In this document: positions 10,685-18,383 of the stretch, in pieces | Numbering within the stretch: the stretch's first letter is position 1 | Layout: each line of letters starts with the position of its first letter | NCBI GenBank assembly: GCA_012521755.1 | Contig: JAAYLV010000094.1 | Location: forward strand, 1-33,847 | DNA: 33,847 nucleotides | Origin: Bacillota bacterium | GTDB lineage: Bacteria; Bacillota; Limnochordia; JAAZLZ01 | Reading direction: 5' to 3' | The notes under the pieces: model-generated | The model's database searches: none | Seen by the model: only the letters and a program-made list of their open reading frames with translations | What the model was told of the DNA's origin: nothing | Position numbers and translations under genes: made by a program

Positions 10685-11482
10685 ATGGTAATCATTGGCG
10701 AATTAATCAACACTAGCCGCAAGAAGATCGGTGAAGCGGTAGAGGCCGGCGATGTTGCCTACTTGCAGCAAGTAGCAAAGGATCAAGTGGAAGCAGGCGC
10801 CCATTACCTCGATGTCAACTGCGGGACCATGATCGGCAAAGAGCCGGAGACCTTAGAATGGCTGGTCAAGCTGGTCCAAGAAGTGGTGGATGTTCCCCTG
10901 TGCCTCGACAGCCCGGATCCGGCGGCCCTGGAGCGGGCTTTGGGCGCCCATAAGGGAACGGCGATGATCAACTCCATCAGTCTGGAGAAGGAGCGCTATG
11001 ATGCCATCCTGCCCCTTCTCAAGGAGACTGACTGCTCCGTAGTGGCGCTCTGCATGGATGATAAAGGGATGCCGGAGACTGTGGAGCAGGGTCTGGAGTA
11101 TGCCAGCCGATTGGTTGACAGCCTGGGCGCAGAGGGCATCGATCCAGACCGGATTTACCTGGACCCCTTGGTTCGTTCGGTGGGCACCGGCTCCCATTAC
11201 GGCCGCATGTTCATTGACACAGTCAGCGCGATCAAGGAAAAATACCCCACGGTGCACATCACCTGCGGACTTAGCAACATTTCCTTCGGACTTCCTAACC
11301 GCAGGCTCCTCAATCGAACCTTCCTGGCCATGGCCATGGCCGCGGGGATGGACAGCGCCATCATGGATCCATTAGACAAGGTAATTATGGCCCACTTGTA
11401 CGCTGCCCGTGCTGTGTTGGGCCAAGATGATTTTTGTGCAGAATATATCACTGCACAAAGAGAGGGCAAGCTGGAAGTGTAA
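10685..11482 (+). CDS. methyltetrahydrofolate:corrinoid protein methyltransferase (AcsE/MtrH/MtgA-like)
   Basis: The 265-residue pterin-binding (dihydropteroate synthase-like) TIM-barrel protein opens MVIIGELINTSRKKIGEAVE and contains HYLDVNCGT, LCLDSPDP, GTAMINSIS, YLDPLV and CGLSNISFGLPNRRLLNRTF, matching AcsE and MtgA. Such enzymes transfer the methyl group between N5-methyl-THF and the cobalt of a corrinoid protein. ATG 10685 has GGAGGAGGT (10672-10680) directly upstream; an in-frame TTG at 10649 lacks a site. It lies between the RACo-like gene and the corrinoid protein gene. The partner resembles MtaC/MttC rather than the CoFeSP subunits of the Wood-Ljungdahl pathway, so an MtgA- or MtvA-like role is more likely than true AcsE. 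The in vivo direction of transfer is unknown. Confidence 0.88.
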   Translation: MVIIGELINTSRKKIGEAVEAGDVAYLQQVAKDQVEAGAHYLDVNCGTMIGKEPETLEWLVKLVQEVVDVPLCLDSPDPAALERALGAHKGTAMINSISLEKERYDAILPLLKETDCSVVALCMDDKGMPETVEQGLEYASRLVDSLGAEGIDPDRIYLDPLVRSVGTGSHYGRMFIDTVSAIKEKYPTVHITCGLSNISFGLPNRRLLNRTFLAMAMAAGMDSAIMDPLDKVIMAHLYAARAVLGQDDFCAEYITAQREGKLEV

Positions 11483-11513
11483 CACAATAAACACAGAGGA
11501 GGTCTAGCTGTAC

Positions 11514-12152
11514 ATGGCGGATTTCACCAAGATTAGCGAAGCTTTGATTAAGGGCGATGCCAAGACGGTTAAGGAACTGACGGAACAAGCAGTGGCCGAA
11601 GGTATTGCTCCGGGCGAGATTATCCAGCAAGGGCTCATCGCCGGCATGTCCGTCATCGCCGAGCGCTTCAAGAAGAACGAGATCTACGTTCCCGAGGTAC
11701 TTATTGCCGCCCGGGCGATGCACGCTGGCTTGGGCGTACTCAAGCCCCTGCTGACCGAGAGCGAGACGGAGGCTGCCGAGGTATTCCTCATCGGCACCGT
11801 TAAGGGCGACCTGCATGACATCGGCAAGAACCTGGTGGCCATGATGATGGAAGGCGCCGGCTTCCGGGTTGTGGACCTGGGCGTCGATGTACCTCCGGAG
11901 AAGTTCGTTGAGGCCATCAGAGAGCATAAGCCAAGCATCGTCGGACTGTCTGCTTTGCTCACCACCACCATGGTGGCCATGAAGGATACCCTCGAGGCCA
12001 TCAAGGCATCCGAGTTCAAGGACAAGGTGAAGGTTATGGTCGGCGGCGCCCCCGTCACCCAGAACTATGCGGACGAGATCGGTGCGGACGGCTACGCTCC
12101 CGATGCCAGCACCGCGGTCGACGTGGCCAAGAAGCTGATCGGAGCAGCGTAA
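11514..12152 (+). CDS. corrinoid (cobalamin-binding) methyl carrier protein, MtaC/MttC type
   Basis: The 212-residue protein has an N-terminal helical cap (about residues 1-88) and a C-terminal B12-binding Rossmann domain. The base-off/His-on motif D-x-H-x2-G is D99, H101, G104 in GDLHDIGKNLV, with the supporting SALL segment (146-149) and GGAP (177-180). It would carry a methyl group on cobalt between two methyltransferases. A GAGGAGGT site precedes ATG 11514, and a strong intrinsic terminator follows at 12171-12202, making it the last gene of the nfnA-folD-RACo run. The upstream gene is the THF-side methyltransferase. No MttB-, MtaB- or MtmB-like substrate-side methyltransferase is present in the window. 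Confidence 0.92.
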   Translation: MADFTKISEALIKGDAKTVKELTEQAVAEGIAPGEIIQQGLIAGMSVIAERFKKNEIYVPEVLIAARAMHAGLGVLKPLLTESETEAAEVFLIGTVKGDLHDIGKNLVAMMMEGAGFRVVDLGVDVPPEKFVEAIREHKPSIVGLSALLTTTMVAMKDTLEAIKASEFKDKVKVMVGGAPVTQNYADEIGADGYAPDASTAVDVAKKLIGAA

Positions 12153-12170
12153 TCGTATAATTGCGCAACC

Positions 12171-12202
12171 GGGGAGGAAGCTGCGGCGTTCCTCCCCTTT
12201 TT
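12171..12202 (+). terminator. rho-independent terminator after the corrinoid protein gene
   Basis: GGGGAGGAA (12171-12179) pairs perfectly with TTCCTCCCC (12189-12197) across a 9-base loop and is followed directly by five T (12198-12202). It begins 18 bases after the corrinoid protein stop codon and marks the end of the C1/corrinoid operon. Confidence 0.93.
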
Positions 12203-12764
12203 CTGTCCTGCAAGGACTTCATTCCTTCCAGGTCGAATACTTGGCAAAACCAAAAAGAAGACAAATCGGCCAGGCGCCAGATCTTCGGCCCTATCCTGGA
12301 GGATTGCTTGGGGCCTTGCCAAAAGTCTGCCTCTGCCCGACAATTGCCTTGTTGACCATGGCTCGCCAACGGTTCCTGCGGCCGGGCCTTTTTTGCATCG
12401 GTGGCGGACTTATTGGCGCCATCCTGAAAGCTTGCTCTTTAGTGGGCCCTTGCCGGCGGCGGTGGAGAAACACCGGTTCAGTAGGCCCCGGGACCACCGC
12501 TTATTATCCATCGTGTTGCCAAAGGGGCTAGAAATGGCTAATATCAAGGTGCACGGCCCTCGCCTAGGGAATTTCGGGAAGAACGCTGCTTTCTGGCCAG
12601 AGGTCCTGAGGGCAAGGGCCCCTTGCAGATGGAACAATTGCCTGCTGGGCAGGCTATAGACGCGATGGAAGGGCCTAGGGTCATTGTAGCGGGGAGACCC
12701 TGGCGGGGGCTGGCCGTTGGCCTGGAAAGGCCAACCTTAGGTGATGTGGGGAGGGATAAGAGTA
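12203..12764. other. long non-coding gap between two operons
   Basis: No convincing protein gene is seen in about 560 bases. Short frames exist (for example a 41-codon ATG frame at 12534-12659 behind AAAGGGG), but their peptides look random. The stretch is rich in short inverted repeats, most clearly the GNRA-capped hairpin at 12716-12735. I checked by eye for cobalamin, T-box, SAM, THF and c-di-GMP riboswitch signatures and for SRP, RNase P and tmRNA cores, and did not recognise any. Confidence 0.5.
12716..12735 (+). other. 8-bp hairpin with GGAA tetraloop upstream of the acyl-CoA dehydrogenase
   Basis: GTTGGCCT (12716-12723) pairs perfectly with AGGCCAAC (12728-12735) around the GNRA-type loop GGAA (12724-12727). 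It ends about 14 bases before the ribosome binding site of the acyl-CoA dehydrogenase, so it would lie in the 5' leader of that transcript. No T run follows it, so it is not a terminator. Confidence 0.6.
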
Positions 12765-13922
12765 TTGAACTACTTTCTCAGTGAAGAACAGCAAATGATT
12801 AAGGAGCTGGCGGCCCAGATCGCCAGGGAGAAAGTCCGTCCCGCAGCTGCAGAGTTGGATGAGCGGGAGGAGTTCCCTCGGGAGATCCTCAAGGTCCTGG
12901 CCCAGTCGGATCTTTTCGGGGTGTGGATACCGGAGGAATACGGGGGCCTAGGAGGGGGAATCTTTGAGCAGTGCCTGGTGGTGGAGGAGCTGAGCAAGGC
13001 CTGCGGCGGCGTAGCTGTGAGCTATGCGGCCAGCGCCCTCGGTTCGGTCCCCATCTTGCTCTTTGGCAATGAGGAGCAAAAACAGACATACCTGCCCCGG
13101 GTCGCTTCCGGGGAGCTGCTTGCGGCCTTTGCCTTGACGGAATCGGAGGCCGGCAGCGATGCAGGGGGCCTGCGGACCACCGCTCGCCTTGAGGGCGATG
13201 TTTACATATTAAACGGCGTCAAACAGTGGATCACCAACGGGGGCGAAGCCGATCTCTACACCGTCTTCGCCGTCACCGATGAGAGCAAAGGAATCAGGGG
13301 AACAAGCGCCTTCATCGTGGAGAAGGATACGCCGGGACTGAGTTTTGGGCCGAAGGAGCGAAAATTGGGGATCCGCTCCTCCGCCACCACGGAAGTCATT
13401 CTCCAGGACTGCCCCGTCCCGCGGGAAAACCTATTGGGCAGGCCGGGACAAGGCTTTTTGGTGGCCATGGCCACCCTGGATCGGACAAGGCCCGGCATTG
13501 GCGCCCAGGCGGTGGGCATCGGGACCGGGGCATTGGAAGCGGCCCTCCAGTTTGCCCGGGAGCGGCGTCAGTTCGGCCAGCCCGTCGCCTCCTTCCAGGC
13601 CATCCAGCATAAACTGGCCGACATGGCCACCCGCCTAGAAGCGGCTCGGGCGCTAGTCTATGCTGTTGCCCGCATGATCGATGCTGGCGAGAAGGACATC
13701 GCCATGGCGGCGGCGATGGCTAAGACCTTCGCCTCGGATGTGGCTATGGAAGTTGCCGTAGAGGCTGTGCAGATCATGGGGGGCTATGGCTACATGCGGG
13801 ACTACCCGGTGGAGAAAATGATGCGGGATGCGAAGGTGACCCAGATCTATGAGGGCACCAACGAAATCCAACGGAATATCATCGCCCAAGAACTAATCAA
13901 GAGGGCGGCCAAGGGAAGGTGA
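12765..13922 (+). CDS. acyl-CoA dehydrogenase
   Basis: The 385-residue protein is full length and has all three acyl-CoA dehydrogenase domains. FAD- and substrate-contact segments [12 protein letters not shown] (131-142) and QWITNGG (164-170) are followed by the C-terminal catalytic region [10 protein letters not shown], with E363 in the position of the catalytic base of short/medium-chain enzymes. It would form a 2-enoyl-CoA and reduce ETF; the chain specificity cannot be read reliably. TTG 12765 is chosen as start because it gives the family N-terminus [13 protein letters not shown] and has GGAGG 10 bases upstream; the open frame extends to GTG 12741. It overlaps etfB by 4 bases, so the three genes encode an enzyme with its dedicated electron acceptor. 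Confidence 0.93.
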   Translation: MNYFLSEEQQMIKELAAQIAREKVRPAAAELDEREEFPREILKVLAQSDLFGVWIPEEYGGLGGGIFEQCLVVEELSKACGGVAVSYAASALGSVPILLFGNEEQKQTYLPRVASGELLAAFALTESEAGSDAGGLRTTARLEGDVYILNGVKQWITNGGEADLYTVFAVTDESKGIRGTSAFIVEKDTPGLSFGPKERKLGIRSSATTEVILQDCPVPRENLLGRPGQGFLVAMATLDRTRPGIGAQAVGIGTGALEAALQFARERRQFGQPVASFQAIQHKLADMATRLEAARALVYAVARMIDAGEKDIAMAAAMAKTFASDVAMEVAVEAVQIMGGYGYMRDYPVEKMMRDAKVTQIYEGTNEIQRNIIAQELIKRAAKGR

Positions 13923-14731
13923 GGGCCTTGCGGATTATAGTCTGCATCAAACAAGTGCCCCACCCCGATGAGGCCAAGGTGGACCCCGCGACGGGACTCG
14001 TCATTCGGGAAGGGGTGCCCATGGTCCTCAATCCCAATGACTATTTTACCATCGAAGAGGCCCTGCGTCTGAAGGAGGCGATGGGCGGGGAGGTTGTGGC
14101 CATCACCATGGGTCCCCCCACCGCCGAAGCCGTCTTGCGGGAGGCCATCAGCCTGGGCGTCGATGACGGGGTGCTCCTTTGCCATCGGGCCTTTGCCGGA
14201 GCGGACACTCTGGCGACGGCTTATGCCTTAGCCCGGGGAATCGAGTCCTTGGGCGGCTATGACCTCATCCTGACCGGCAGCCGCTCGACTGACGGCGAGA
14301 CGGGCCAAGTCGGTCCCCAGATCGCGGAGCTCCTCGGGATTCCCCATCTGACCGAACTTATCCGTCCCATTGAAGTTGAGGGGGATCACCTCTTGGCCTG
14401 GCATCAAACGGACTACGGCCAGGAGCTGCTGCAAATGCCCTTGCCGGCTCTCCTCACCGTAGCCAAGGGGATGAATGAGCCCCGGCTGCCCTCCCTCAGG
14501 GGAAAGATGCGGGCCAAGAAGCAGACGATTCCCATCTGGGGGCCTCAGGAGATCAAGGCTGAACCGGATCGAATCGGACTTGCGGGCTCGCCCACCCGCA
14601 TGCTGGAAACAGCTCTCCCGGAGAGGAAGTCCGGCTCCAAGATGCTGGAGGGCAGCATGGCCCATCAGGTCGACGCCCTCCTTGATCACTTGGCGGATAT
14701 GCTGCCCGGAAAGGCAGGTGGCCGGCGATGA
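13919..14731 (+). CDS. etfB: electron transfer flavoprotein beta subunit
   Basis: The 270-residue protein begins with the EtfB pattern [18 protein letters not shown] and contains [18 protein letters not shown], the AMP/FAD-contact segment [21 protein letters not shown] and [20 protein letters not shown]. With EtfA it accepts electrons from the acyl-CoA dehydrogenase encoded immediately upstream. The start GTG (13919) overlaps the upstream TGA as GTGA, and its own stop overlaps the etfA ATG, so translation is probably coupled. A TTG at 13928 is an alternative start. Whether the second nucleotide site holds AMP or a bifurcating FAD cannot be decided by eye. Confidence 0.93.
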   Translation: MRALRIIVCIKQVPHPDEAKVDPATGLVIREGVPMVLNPNDYFTIEEALRLKEAMGGEVVAITMGPPTAEAVLREAISLGVDDGVLLCHRAFAGADTLATAYALARGIESLGGYDLILTGSRSTDGETGQVGPQIAELLGIPHLTELIRPIEVEGDHLLAWHQTDYGQELLQMPLPALLTVAKGMNEPRLPSLRGKMRAKKQTIPIWGPQEIKAEPDRIGLAGSPTRMLETALPERKSGSKMLEGSMAHQVDALLDHLADMLPGKAGGRR

Positions 14732-15723
14732 GGGAGGTATGGATCTACGCGGAGTCGGAAGGGGAAAGACTCCATCCAGTCGTGGGTGAACTCTTGGGGG
14801 AGGGGCGCCGTTTAGCCGAGCGTCTTGGTGGATCCCTGGGGGCCGTGCTGGCAAGTCCCCATGGTTCCTTGGCCGAGGAGCTGGCCTTGTTCGCGGATCG
14901 AGTCTATGTTGTTCAGGATCCCCGCCCCTATACCGATGAATGGCAAAGCCAGGCCCTCATCCGGTTGATCGAAGATCGGCGACCCGAAATCCTCCTCTTT
15001 GGGGGCACCCGCCGGGGCAAGTCCCTCGCCCCCAGGGTTGCGGCGCGGCTGGGGACGGGCTTGATCGCCGACTGCACATCCCTTAGGATCGATGAGGACG
15101 GACTGCTCCTGGCTGAGCTGCCCACCTTTGGGGGACGGTTGCTTACCACTATCGCCTGCCCAAGCCATCGGCCCCAGATGGCAACCCTTGCCCTCGGGGC
15201 CTTTGCCCCAGGTCCAAAGGGGGCAGGCGGCGAGATTATTGACTGTCCATGGGCGATTCCTGGGCCCGGGACCATGAAGGTCTTGGGGCAAGAACCTTTG
15301 CCCGTGGATTCACGTCCCTTGCGGGGGGCAGAGATCGTCATTGCCGGCGGGCGGGGGCTGGGCTCCCGCGCGAACTTCGCTCTTTTGGAGGAGGTTGCTC
15401 GCCTTTTGGGGGCGGCCGTTGGCGCCTCCCGGGGGGCCGTGGATGCAGGCTGGATGGACCCGGAAGGGCTCATCGGCCAGACGGGGGCCATCGTGCGGCC
15501 CCGCCTCTACATCGCTTGCGGCATCTCTGGCGCCACCCAGCATGTGGTGGGGATGCAAAGGGCCGAGGTGATCGTGGCCGTCAACAAAGACCCGAAAGCC
15601 CCCATCTTCGATCTGGCCACCTACGGCATCGTGGGGGATTGTCGGCAGTTTCTGCTTGAGCTGAAGGGGCGTTTAGCTCTGCCAGGCGCGGTGGATGAGA
15701 AGAATGAGGGACAGGACGATTAG
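14728..15723 (+). CDS. etfA: electron transfer flavoprotein alpha subunit
   Basis: The 331-residue protein shows the C-terminal FAD domain of EtfA: GGRGLGS, VGASRGAVDAGWM, IGQTGAIVRPRLYIACGISG, and the Q-H-x-x-G-M and VNKDPKAPIFDLATYGIVGD segments. The N-terminal domain ([10 protein letters not shown] to roughly residue 190) is the ETF alpha/beta fold. No N-terminal ferredoxin domain, present in some clostridial EtfA proteins, is attached. The ATGA overlap with etfB indicates co-translation. Its last 51 bases overlap the 3' end of the convergent membrane protein gene on the minus strand, an unusual arrangement with no space for a separate terminator. Confidence 0.94.
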   Translation: MREVWIYAESEGERLHPVVGELLGEGRRLAERLGGSLGAVLASPHGSLAEELALFADRVYVVQDPRPYTDEWQSQALIRLIEDRRPEILLFGGTRRGKSLAPRVAARLGTGLIADCTSLRIDEDGLLLAELPTFGGRLLTTIACPSHRPQMATLALGAFAPGPKGAGGEIIDCPWAIPGPGTMKVLGQEPLPVDSRPLRGAEIVIAGGRGLGSRANFALLEEVARLLGAAVGASRGAVDAGWMDPEGLIGQTGAIVRPRLYIACGISGATQHVVGMQRAEVIVAVNKDPKAPIFDLATYGIVGDCRQFLLELKGRLALPGAVDEKNEGQDD

Positions 15724-16290
15724 GAAGAACCCTGTCCGGTAAAAGCGATAAAGGAGATGCTGGGCCGCGGGGGAGGGCTCATCGACTTCCTCCGGGGAAA
15801 AGGGGGATTCGCCGCCTTTCTGCTGATAAGATCCCTCGAAGAAGTAGAGCCAGGTCCGCCAGGTGCCCCAGGCCATCAGGGTGATGATGGTGGGCACGGT
15901 GAAGGTCATCAGTCCCTTAGTGGGATCGGCAAGGCCCGGGGCGCCTTGGACATCGGCCGGCAGCGCCTGCGCGGCCAGGCGCAGGAGTCCCCGGGCTGTG
16001 GGCAGCAGGGTCTGGATATGGATCGCAAGGAGGGGGAACATCCATAGGGCGCTGGCGACGGATCGGCCATGCTCTTTCCCTGCCCAGTGGGCAGCTGCCC
16101 CCACCAGGCCGCCCCAGAGGACGGCGAACAAGGCGAGGCGGGGGCCGGCGGGCATGAACGCCAGGGCATCGACCTGGATTCTGTGGGCGAGGGCCCGGTT
16201 GGCCAGGAGCAGCCCCAGGAGGAGCAGGGCGACGGCCTCCCCGGCCAGCAGCCCTGCACTAAAGGACGGTCGCCAATCATCCTTAAACAT
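15673..16290 (-). CDS. uncharacterised multi-pass membrane protein
   Basis: The 205-residue protein is predicted to cross the membrane about five times: hydrophobic stretches near residues 12-32, 48-68, 80-95, 128-145 and 185-200. A short loop in the C-terminal half carries acidic and proline residues (SPFSPEEVDEPSPAAQ). I do not recognise a family. It starts at ATG 16290, overlapping the stop of a 54-residue gene upstream by 8 bases, so the two are probably translated together. Its 3' end runs 51 bases into the end of etfA on the other strand. Base composition is like the neighbours, with no sign of recent transfer. A membrane anchor or accessory role is possible, but nothing in sequence assigns it. 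Confidence 0.72.
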   Translation of the reverse strand: MFKDDWRPSFSAGLLAGEAVALLLLGLLLANRALAHRIQVDALAFMPAGPRLALFAVLWGGLVGAAAHWAGKEHGRSVASALWMFPLLAIHIQTLLPTARGLLRLAAQALPADVQGAPGLADPTKGLMTFTVPTIITLMAWGTWRTWLYFFEGSYQQKGGESPFSPEEVDEPSPAAQHLLYRFYRTGFFLIVLSLILLIHRAWQS

Positions 16291-16447
16291 CTTTCGGCCC
16301 TTCTTTCGCGGCTGCCGTCTTTGGCGGCGACGACGTCGTTCCCCGGCGCTGGCCCAGCTGCCCCATGAGGAGCTTGCCGGCCTGACCGTAGGCTCCCAGC
16401 TCCTCTGTGTCTTTACCGAGCTTTTGGCGCGGCTTCTTGTTGGCCAT
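16283..16447 (-). CDS. small hypothetical protein, 54 residues
   Basis: Reading the minus strand, GGAGG sits 6-7 bases before ATG 16447, and the frame runs 54 codons to TAA at 16285-16283. The stop overlaps the ATG of the membrane protein gene at 16290. The peptide is basic and soluble, beginning MANKKPRQKLGKDTEELGAY, with a proline/alanine-rich lysine-containing tail. No known domain is recognised. The strong ribosome binding site and coupled overlap argue that it is real. It is the first gene of a two-gene unit divergent from the ABC ATPase gene, with about 80 bases between the start codons. Confidence 0.7.
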   Translation of the reverse strand: MANKKPRQKLGKDTEELGAYGQAGKLLMGQLGQRRGTTSSPPKTAAAKEGPKDV

Positions 16448-16530
16448 GGATATCCTCCTTCGTCTTGTAGTATATCCTAATTCTGTCCTGCATCGCTGGT
16501 TATTCTTGGCAGTCGTTGGGAGGGGAAAGT

Positions 16531-17811
16531 GTGTTGGAGGGCGGTCCCAAGCTGGACTTAGTCGTTGACAACGTCAGTTTCGCCTATGCGTCCCGTTCTA
16601 TCCTGGAGAACATTTCCTTCCATATCCAGGGAGGGGACTTTGTGGGGATCATCGGCCCCAACGGGTCGGGCAAGTCGACCCTGCTGAAGAATATGAGCCG
16701 GGTCCTGGTCCCCCAAGGGGGAGCCATCTATTTGGGCAGGGAGGACCTGGAGAAGATGCCTAGGAGCCAGCTGGCCCGAAAAGTGGCCGTCGTTCCCCAG
16801 GAAACGATGGTCAATTTCGCCTTCACCGTTGAGGAAGTTGTCCTCATGGGCCGGACGCCCCATCTGGGTCGATTTCAATGGGAAGGTCCGGAAGATCGGC
16901 AAGTCGCCAGGAAGGCCATGGAAGCAACGGGGATCCTGCCTTTGGCCGACCGGCCCATCACTACTTTGAGCGGCGGGGAGCGGCAGCGGGCCATCATCGC
17001 CCAGGCCCTGGCCCAACAGCCGCGGGTCCTCCTCTTGGATGAGCCGACGAGCCACTTGGACATCAACCATCAGGTGGAGATTTTTGAGCTCCTCCGGGCT
17101 CTCAGCCAAAAGGAGCAGGTAACAGTCATCGCCGTCCTCCACGATCTCAACTTGGCCGCCCAGTATTGTGACTACCTGATTCTGCTCAGCGAAGGCCGGG
17201 TCTTTGCCCTGGGCAGCCCGGCCAGGGTCCTCACTCCGGAAAACGTGGCGGCCGTTTACGGCACGGAGGTGCTTGTTGATCTTAATCCGGCCACCAACCG
17301 TCCCTGGGTGCTGATTAAACCTCGGCGGGAGCCTGTAGCCATGGAGCTCAAGATTCATGTCATCGGCGGTGGAGGGACCGTCGGGCAACTCTTGGAAGAG
17401 CTGTACCGCAGCGGCCTCCATCCCTCAATTGGGGTCATCAACATCGGGGACAGCGACTGGCAGACGGCCCAAACCCTGGGGATGACCTGCATCGAGGAGA
17501 AGCCCTTCAGTCACATCGGTCCTGAGGCCCACCGGCAGAATTTGGCCATGATCGAAGGGGCCGATCTGGTGATCTTGGGTCCTGTCCCTTGGGGTCCGGG
17601 GAATCTGTTGAACCTGGCTGCAGTCGAGGAGGCCCTGCGGCTGGGCAAAGAAGTGATCGTCCTTGGTGTCGACGGCATCCGCGGGCGGGATTTCACCGAC
17701 AATGAAGCATGGCGACGTTTAGAGGAAGTCATCCGGGGGGGAGCGGTCCCCGTCGCCAGTATCGATGACGTCCTCGACTACTTGCGGAAAAGAGGTCAGG
17801 GAGAGAGTTGA
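16531..17811 (+). CDS. FecE/BtuD-type ABC transporter ATPase with extra C-terminal domain
   Basis: Residues 1 to about 255 form a complete ABC ATPase of the iron-siderophore/heme/vitamin B12 type: Walker A GPNGSGKST, Q loop VPQE, signature LSGGERQR, Walker B VLLLDEPTSHLD and the H-loop histidine in VLHDLN. The remaining 160 or so residues begin ELKIHVIGGGGTVGQLLEEL and have the look of a nucleotide-type Rossmann fold, with a GADLVILGPVPWGPGN stretch. I cannot assign this part. GTG 16531 is preferred (GGAGG 7 bases upstream) over TTG 16516. No permease or binding protein gene is nearby, so it is an orphan ATPase. Its stop overlaps the start of cobO, suggesting a role in corrinoid uptake or salvage. 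Confidence 0.85.
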   Translation: MLEGGPKLDLVVDNVSFAYASRSILENISFHIQGGDFVGIIGPNGSGKSTLLKNMSRVLVPQGGAIYLGREDLEKMPRSQLARKVAVVPQETMVNFAFTVEEVVLMGRTPHLGRFQWEGPEDRQVARKAMEATGILPLADRPITTLSGGERQRAIIAQALAQQPRVLLLDEPTSHLDINHQVEIFELLRALSQKEQVTVIAVLHDLNLAAQYCDYLILLSEGRVFALGSPARVLTPENVAAVYGTEVLVDLNPATNRPWVLIKPRREPVAMELKIHVIGGGGTVGQLLEELYRSGLHPSIGVINIGDSDWQTAQTLGMTCIEEKPFSHIGPEAHRQNLAMIEGADLVILGPVPWGPGNLLNLAAVEEALRLGKEVIVLGVDGIRGRDFTDNEAWRRLEEVIRGGAVPVASIDDVLDYLRKRGQGES

Positions 17812-18320
17812 AAGGATTAATCCAGGTGTATACAGGCAAGGGCAAAGGAAAGACTACCGCGGCTTTGGGACTGGCCTTGCGAGCCGTGGGTCAGGGCATG
17901 CAAGTTCGCATGATCCAGTTCGTCAAGAATGTTCAAGGTTCGGGGGAAGTGAAAATGGCCGGGCAATTGCCGGGCTTTTCCTTGGAGCAGTTTGGGACGG
18001 GGCGCTTCGTTAAAGGGGAGCCAGGGCCTGCCGACAGGGAGAAGGCTGCGGCCGGCTGGGAGGCCGCCCGGGAAAGTCTCCAGGGAGACTACGATCTGGT
18101 GATCCTCGATGAGATTAGCCATGTGCTGAACAAAGGGCTCCTCTCTGTGGAAGAGGTCCTTGGGGCGCTGCGGGAGCGAAGCCCCCAGGTTGAGGTGGTG
18201 CTGACGGGGAGGGATATGCCGCCGGCGATTATCGACGCGGCCGATCTAGTCACGGAAATGGTCCCGGTGAAACACCCGTACGATCAAGGGGTGCCTGCCC
18301 GGCGCGGGATCGAGTTTTGA
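17808..18320 (+). CDS. cobO: cob(I)alamin adenosyltransferase, CobO/CobA type
   Basis: The 170-residue P-loop protein opens GLIQVYTGKGKGKTTAALGL, with the GKGKGKTT nucleotide loop at residues 10-17. It also has VRMIQFVKN, the YDLVILDEISHVLNKGLL Walker-B-like region, VVLTGRDMPPAIIDAADLVTEM and the C-terminal MVPVKHPYDQGVPARRGIEF that are diagnostic of this ATP:corrinoid adenosyltransferase family. It attaches the 5'-deoxyadenosyl group to Co(I) corrinoids in cobalamin biosynthesis or salvage. The TTG start at 17808 overlaps the stop of the ABC gene. No other cobalamin synthesis genes are in the window, so a salvage role is possible. Confidence 0.95.
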   Translation: MKGLIQVYTGKGKGKTTAALGLALRAVGQGMQVRMIQFVKNVQGSGEVKMAGQLPGFSLEQFGTGRFVKGEPGPADREKAAAGWEAARESLQGDYDLVILDEISHVLNKGLLSVEEVLGALRERSPQVEVVLTGRDMPPAIIDAADLVTEMVPVKHPYDQGVPARRGIEF

Positions 18321-18383
18321 CGTATGGGCTGGACCAATTGGTGGTAAAGTAAGTAAAGAGCGACAATCCAGGGAGGGGCTTGC

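Noticed and set aside
10685-11482. Assignment of the methyltransferase as a folate-synthesis dihydropteroate synthase (FolP)
   Set aside because: The neighbours, the length and the INTSRKKIGEAVE and SNISFGLPNRRLLNRTF motifs fit methyl-THF:corrinoid methyltransferases; no folate synthesis genes such as folB, folK or folE are nearby.
12241-12531. 96-codon plus-strand ORF in the gap after the corrinoid protein terminator
   Set aside because: The peptide is rich in Pro, Arg, Gly and Cys without domain-like patterning, and the start has no ribosome binding site. It looks like a chance frame in GC-rich DNA.
12534-12659. 41-codon ORF starting MANIKVHGPRLGNFG behind AAAGGGG
   Set aside because: The ribosome site is reasonable, but the peptide has no recognisable pattern and the frame is too short to stand alone without conservation data.
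15863-16480. 205-codon plus-strand ORF opposite the membrane protein gene
   Set aside because: It is the antisense shadow of the two minus-strand genes, which have better ribosome sites, membrane-helix patterning and a coupled overlap.
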